Shown piece after piece: positions 31,276 to 34,013 of a stretch of DNA of 34,013 bases. The stretch is from Candidatus Melainabacteria bacterium. GTDB lineage: Bacteria > Cyanobacteriota > Vampirovibrionia > Obscuribacterales > JAKAZS01. The position numbers and the translations under genes were made by a program. The DNA lies in NCBI GenBank assembly GCA_027371815.1, contig DAHXLC010000216.1, positions 1-34,013 on the forward strand. The letters are read 5' to 3'. The first letter of the stretch is position 1. Each line of letters starts with the position of its first letter. The notes beneath the pieces were generated by a model. It was not told the DNA's origin. It was given only the letters and a program-made list of their open reading frames with translations, and ran no database searches.

Positions 31276-32964
31276 ATGCAGGCATGGCAAAGTTCATTTA
31301 AAGAAATTCAAGAACAGTATTTAAAAAATTCACGCGAACGGGTAAGTAATTTAATTGAATTACTTAGTTTAGTGCATCAGGATCCGGAAAATTATCAGTT
31401 GTTGAAAAAATTAAGTCATCATTTTCATGTTTTGGCTGGATCGGGAACTATGTATGGATTTCCTAAAGTTTCTCAACTAGGTTTAGAAGGTGAGAAATTT
31501 TGTGATCAATATACAGCTAAGTCTTTTTCAACTAATTTAAAGCCCATAAATGTTGAAAAACTCAAAGAAATTATTAATGGGATAGTAGCTAGTTTTGAAC
31601 ATTCAGGTTCTGGTTCAGGAAATACCAGTAGCAACGATACTTTAAATCTAATTGGTAATACCCAGAAGAAAGCTAGTTCTAAAAGTATTATTTTATTTGT
31701 CTGCGATAATCCCGAAGAATCTATGCTTATAAAAGAGCCACTAGCTAAATTACCGTGTGAATTAATCATAATAACCACTTTAGCTGAGGCCTTAAATGAA
31801 TTAAGAAAGAATAAAATTAGTGCTTTAATTCTTAAATTACCTCATATCAGTGGTGATGTTTATGATTTTGTCGAAAAAATCAGATCCCATGAAGTACTTA
31901 AAGATTTACCAGTTTTATTTGTAAGTGATCGGGCTGAATTTTTAGATAAAGTACGTTCAATTCACTGTGGTGCTGATGGTCATTTTGATTTTAGCTTAAA
32001 CCAACAGGCCTTTACAAACCGACTTATGCATTTATTAAAAAAACAATCACGTGATCCCTATAAAATTATGTCAGTTGAAGATGATATTGATCAAGCTGCA
32101 TTTATTCGCGTATTTCTTGAATCAGTTGGTTACCAAGTTAAAACCTGCCCTCATCCTAAAGATTTTGAAAATACCTTATCTTCATTTCAACCTGATTTAG
32201 TACTTTTAGATGTTAATTTACCCGAAGTTAATGGGTATGAATTAGCTAAATATTTACGTCAGGATGAGCGTTACGCTACTTTGCCAATTTTATTTTTAAC
32301 TACAGAGTCTAAATTAGAGGCTCGCGTAGAATCAGCCTTATCTGGTGCGGATGATCACTTAGTTAAACCCGTTCCCCCAGCTTTATTACTATCATCAGTT
32401 TCAGCCAAATTAGAGCGATCAAGTTTTTTAAAGTCATTACTGCAAAAGGATGCTTTAACCCAATTACTTAATCACTCAGCACTTATGGAATTTGCCAAAA
32501 AATTAATTTCTAAGTCAACTCGAGCCAACCAAAGTCTTGTTTTAATCATGTTTGATATCGACTTTATGAAACTGGTTAATGAGAAATATGGTTTTACTAC
32601 TGGCGATAGAGTTCTTAACAACTTAGCTAACCTATTAAAAAAACGGGTTCGGCAGTCGGATGTTGTTGCTCGCTATGGTCTTGATGAATTTGCCATTATT
32701 GCCGAAGGTATTAATCCTGAAGAATCATTAGCCTTATCGAATCGTATTGTCAAAGAGTTTTCTTCAATTAAACAAAGTATTGCCAATCAGCCAGGATTTT
32801 TTGTAACGATAAGTGCTGGCATCAGTCTGTTTGATCCTAAAGGAATGAATTTAGTAAAGTGGTTTGAATCAGTTAATTCAGCTCTTAAAACGGCTAAAGC
32901 ATCAGGACGTAATCAGGTTGTGGTTTATGATGCAGCTAAAACTGATATAAGTTTATTTAGCTAA
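31276..32964 (+). CDS. Hpt - pseudo-receiver - receiver - GGDEF-like protein
   Basis: The 562-residue protein is soluble. The Hpt domain spans about 1-110, with H51 in HVLAGSGTMYGF as the likely phosphotransfer site. The first receiver-like domain (about 137-255) is degenerate: the segment ALILKLPHISG has no Asp at the phosphorylation position. The second receiver (about 266-385) is intact, with acidic EDD, the Asp in LVLLDVNLPEVNG, Thr in FLTTES and Lys in VKPVPP. The C-terminal domain (about 392-555) is of GGDEF type (DALTQLLNHSALMEF, MFDIDFMKLVNEKYG, RVRQSDVVARYGLDEFAII). Its signature is GLDEF at 467-471 instead of GG[DE]EF. Cyclic-di-GMP synthesis is therefore doubtful. It ends the signalling cluster. 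Confidence 0.92.
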   Translation: MQAWQSSFKEIQEQYLKNSRERVSNLIELLSLVHQDPENYQLLKKLSHHFHVLAGSGTMYGFPKVSQLGLEGEKFCDQYTAKSFSTNLKPINVEKLKEIINGIVASFEHSGSGSGNTSSNDTLNLIGNTQKKASSKSIILFVCDNPEESMLIKEPLAKLPCELIIITTLAEALNELRKNKISALILKLPHISGDVYDFVEKIRSHEVLKDLPVLFVSDRAEFLDKVRSIHCGADGHFDFSLNQQAFTNRLMHLLKKQSRDPYKIMSVEDDIDQAAFIRVFLESVGYQVKTCPHPKDFENTLSSFQPDLVLLDVNLPEVNGYELAKYLRQDERYATLPILFLTTESKLEARVESALSGADDHLVKPVPPALLLSSVSAKLERSSFLKSLLQKDALTQLLNHSALMEFAKKLISKSTRANQSLVLIMFDIDFMKLVNEKYGFTTGDRVLNNLANLLKKRVRQSDVVARYGLDEFAIIAEGINPEESLALSNRIVKEFSSIKQSIANQPGFFVTISAGISLFDPKGMNLVKWFESVNSALKTAKASGRNQVVVYDAAKTDISLFS

Positions 32965-33035
32965 CATCATCAAAAGCTTGATTCGCTAATGTATTTACCC
33001 AAAACGCTAAAACTGATATAAGTTTATTTAGCTAA
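32935..33035. repeat. 30-bp direct repeat duplicating the 3' end of the GGDEF gene
   Basis: The last 30 nt of the GGDEF gene (32935-32964, encoding AKTDISLFS plus stop) are repeated exactly at 33006-33035, a 71-bp offset. Similarity continues a few bases further (ACATCATCA versus ATATCTTCA). Each copy contains near-palindromic ends (GCTAAAACT ... AGTTTATTTAGC) that could fold into a hairpin. Confidence 0.9.
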
Positions 33036-33272
33036 TATCTTCATGATAATGCGCTTTATTATTTAGTTAGCCTAAACCATAATATTGCCAACAAATTTAT
33101 TTAAACAGAAAAATAATTAAGGTTGACAATTTATGTTTAGTTTATGTTTCTTAACAAAATATTATTGATTGAAACTATATTTAATCTGGAATTTTAAATA
33201 CATTAAGTATGTATAGTATATAATTATTCAATAATTTAACTAAAAAGGCCTTATTTAACAGGAGATAGCCTC
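32965..33272 (+). promoter_or_regulatory. Intergenic region upstream of the aminotransferase
   Basis: This 308-nt stretch holds the second copy of the 30-bp repeat. Further on is a perfect -35 hexamer, TTGACA (33123-33128), though the nearest -10-like hexamer, TATGTT, is at a short 15-nt spacing. A separate TATAAT lies at 33219-33224 without a good -35. Either could drive the aminotransferase. No further gene is seen. Confidence 0.35.
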
Positions 33273-34013
33273 GTGACATCTACGCTTAATAAAACTAACT
33301 TTAAAGAAAAACGCGATAAATATTTATTACCTTGTATTAAACATATATATAAGGATGCACCTTTATTTGTCAAGGGGAAAAATCAATTTTTATATGATGA
33401 TAATGGAAAAGAATACTTAGATTTATTTGCCGGGATTGTAACCGTTAGTGTTGGCCATTGCAATGATAAAGTATTAGCCGCCACAATTAAACAAGCTTCA
33501 ACACTTCAGCATACTTCAACGGCTTTTATGACTCAGCCAATAATTGATTTGGCTGAAAAATTAGCTAGTATTACTCCAGGTAAATTAGAAGTATCATTTA
33601 TAACTAATTCAGGCACTGAAGCAAACGAAACCGCCATTCGACTGGCTCGTTTAAAATCCAAAAAAAATGAAGTTATTGCCTTACAGCATTCTTATCATGG
33701 CGAATCACATCTAGCATCGTCTTTAACTGGAAATCATAATTGGCGACCAGAATTACCGGGAGCCAATTCGATTGTGTTTGCGGCAAACCCCTATTGCTAT
33801 CGCTGTCCATTTAATAAAACTCCGGATAATTGCTCACTTGAATGTGTAAAAGATGTTGAAAGAGTAATTCAAACACAAACACCTGGATCAGCGGCTTGCA
33901 TGATAGTTGAACCAATTCAAGGCGTTGGTGGCGCTATTACACCTCCAGCTGATTATTTTAAAGAATTACATAAAGTATTACAAAAATATGGAATTTATTT
34001 AATTGCTGATGAA
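33273..34013 (+). CDS. Class III PLP aminotransferase, AGXT2-like (partial, runs off the window)
   Basis: This gene is missing from the ORF track because it is truncated. GTG at 33273 has AGGAG about 8 nt upstream and opens 247 codons to the window end. Landmarks are DDNGKEYLDLFAGIVTVSVGH, TNSGTEANETAIRLAR (phosphate-binding), QHSYHGESH, and the start of ...LIADE, the aspartate that contacts PLP. A cysteine-rich insert, NPYCYRCPFNKTPDNCSLEC, occurs in alanine-glyoxylate (AGXT2-type) and related aminotransferases. The Schiff-base lysine lies beyond the window. The amino donor is uncertain: glyoxylate, beta-alanine and GABA-type enzymes all belong to this group. Confidence 0.88.
   Translation, partial: MTSTLNKTNFKEKRDKYLLPCIKHIYKDAPLFVKGKNQFLYDDNGKEYLDLFAGIVTVSVGHCNDKVLAATIKQASTLQHTSTAFMTQPIIDLAEKLASITPGKLEVSFITNSGTEANETAIRLARLKSKKNEVIALQHSYHGESHLASSLTGNHNWRPELPGANSIVFAANPYCYRCPFNKTPDNCSLECVKDVERVIQTQTPGSAACMIVEPIQGVGGAITPPADYFKELHKVLQKYGIYLIADE

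Overview
The window is AT-rich bacterial DNA, densely packed with genes and with no sign of phage or insertion sequences. Several traits point to a Gram-negative-type cell with an outer membrane and a respiratory chain. These are a TonB-ExbB-ExbD set, a GT9 (heptosyltransferase-like) enzyme, NuoN, GSA aminomutase for the C5 haem route, a delta-9 desaturase, and a Zn-ribbon/kinase/TPR Ser/Thr kinase. That mix, with many TTG starts, would fit a non-photosynthetic relative of cyanobacteria (Melainabacteria/Vampirovibrionia-like). The placement is an inference from gene content only.

Layout. 1-422 (minus): a small Sm-like protein overlaps the 5' end of fmt, which runs off the window. 515-1375 (plus): a PotB-like permease with no partner genes nearby. 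1430-3697 (minus): tRNA-Arg(CCU), a Ser/Thr kinase starting 5 nt after the tRNA, and hemL overlapping the kinase stop by 4 nt. 3758-7619 (minus): nuoN followed by a YfhO-like GT-C membrane protein whose N-terminus lies across a 10-base homopolymer in a different frame. 7923-11741 (plus): a tight operon of carA, a HAD phosphatase, a GT9 glycosyltransferase and an unknown protein. 11776-17208 (minus): a 1752-residue repeat-rich protein of unknown function and a possible 46-aa ORF. 17427-18278 (minus): fatty acid desaturase with a clear terminator. 18398-22026 (minus): a tonB-like/exbB/exbD/aroE operon. 22331-25852: a HTH/zinc-finger regulator divergent from a membrane Ser/Thr kinase, separated by three inverted repeats. 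25871-27119 (minus): a Xer recombinase and a second Sm/Hfq-like protein. 27374-32964 (plus): a signalling cluster of secreted protein, hybrid-lacking histidine kinase, two single-domain receivers and an Hpt-REC-REC-GGDEF protein. 33273-end (plus): a partial class III aminotransferase.

How the parts may work together. The signalling cluster reads as a complete phosphorelay set: sensor, receivers, phosphotransfer domain and an output domain whose GGDEF signature is altered. The kinase-hemL pair and the regulator-kinase divergent pair suggest two Ser/Thr kinase circuits. The most unusual items are the homopolymer-split membrane protein, the Shine-Dalgarno embedded in a tRNA acceptor stem, the giant protein, the multi-span TonB, the two Sm-like proteins, and a copy of the GGDEF gene's 3' end just downstream of it. 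All calls come from reading the sequence; no database search was run.
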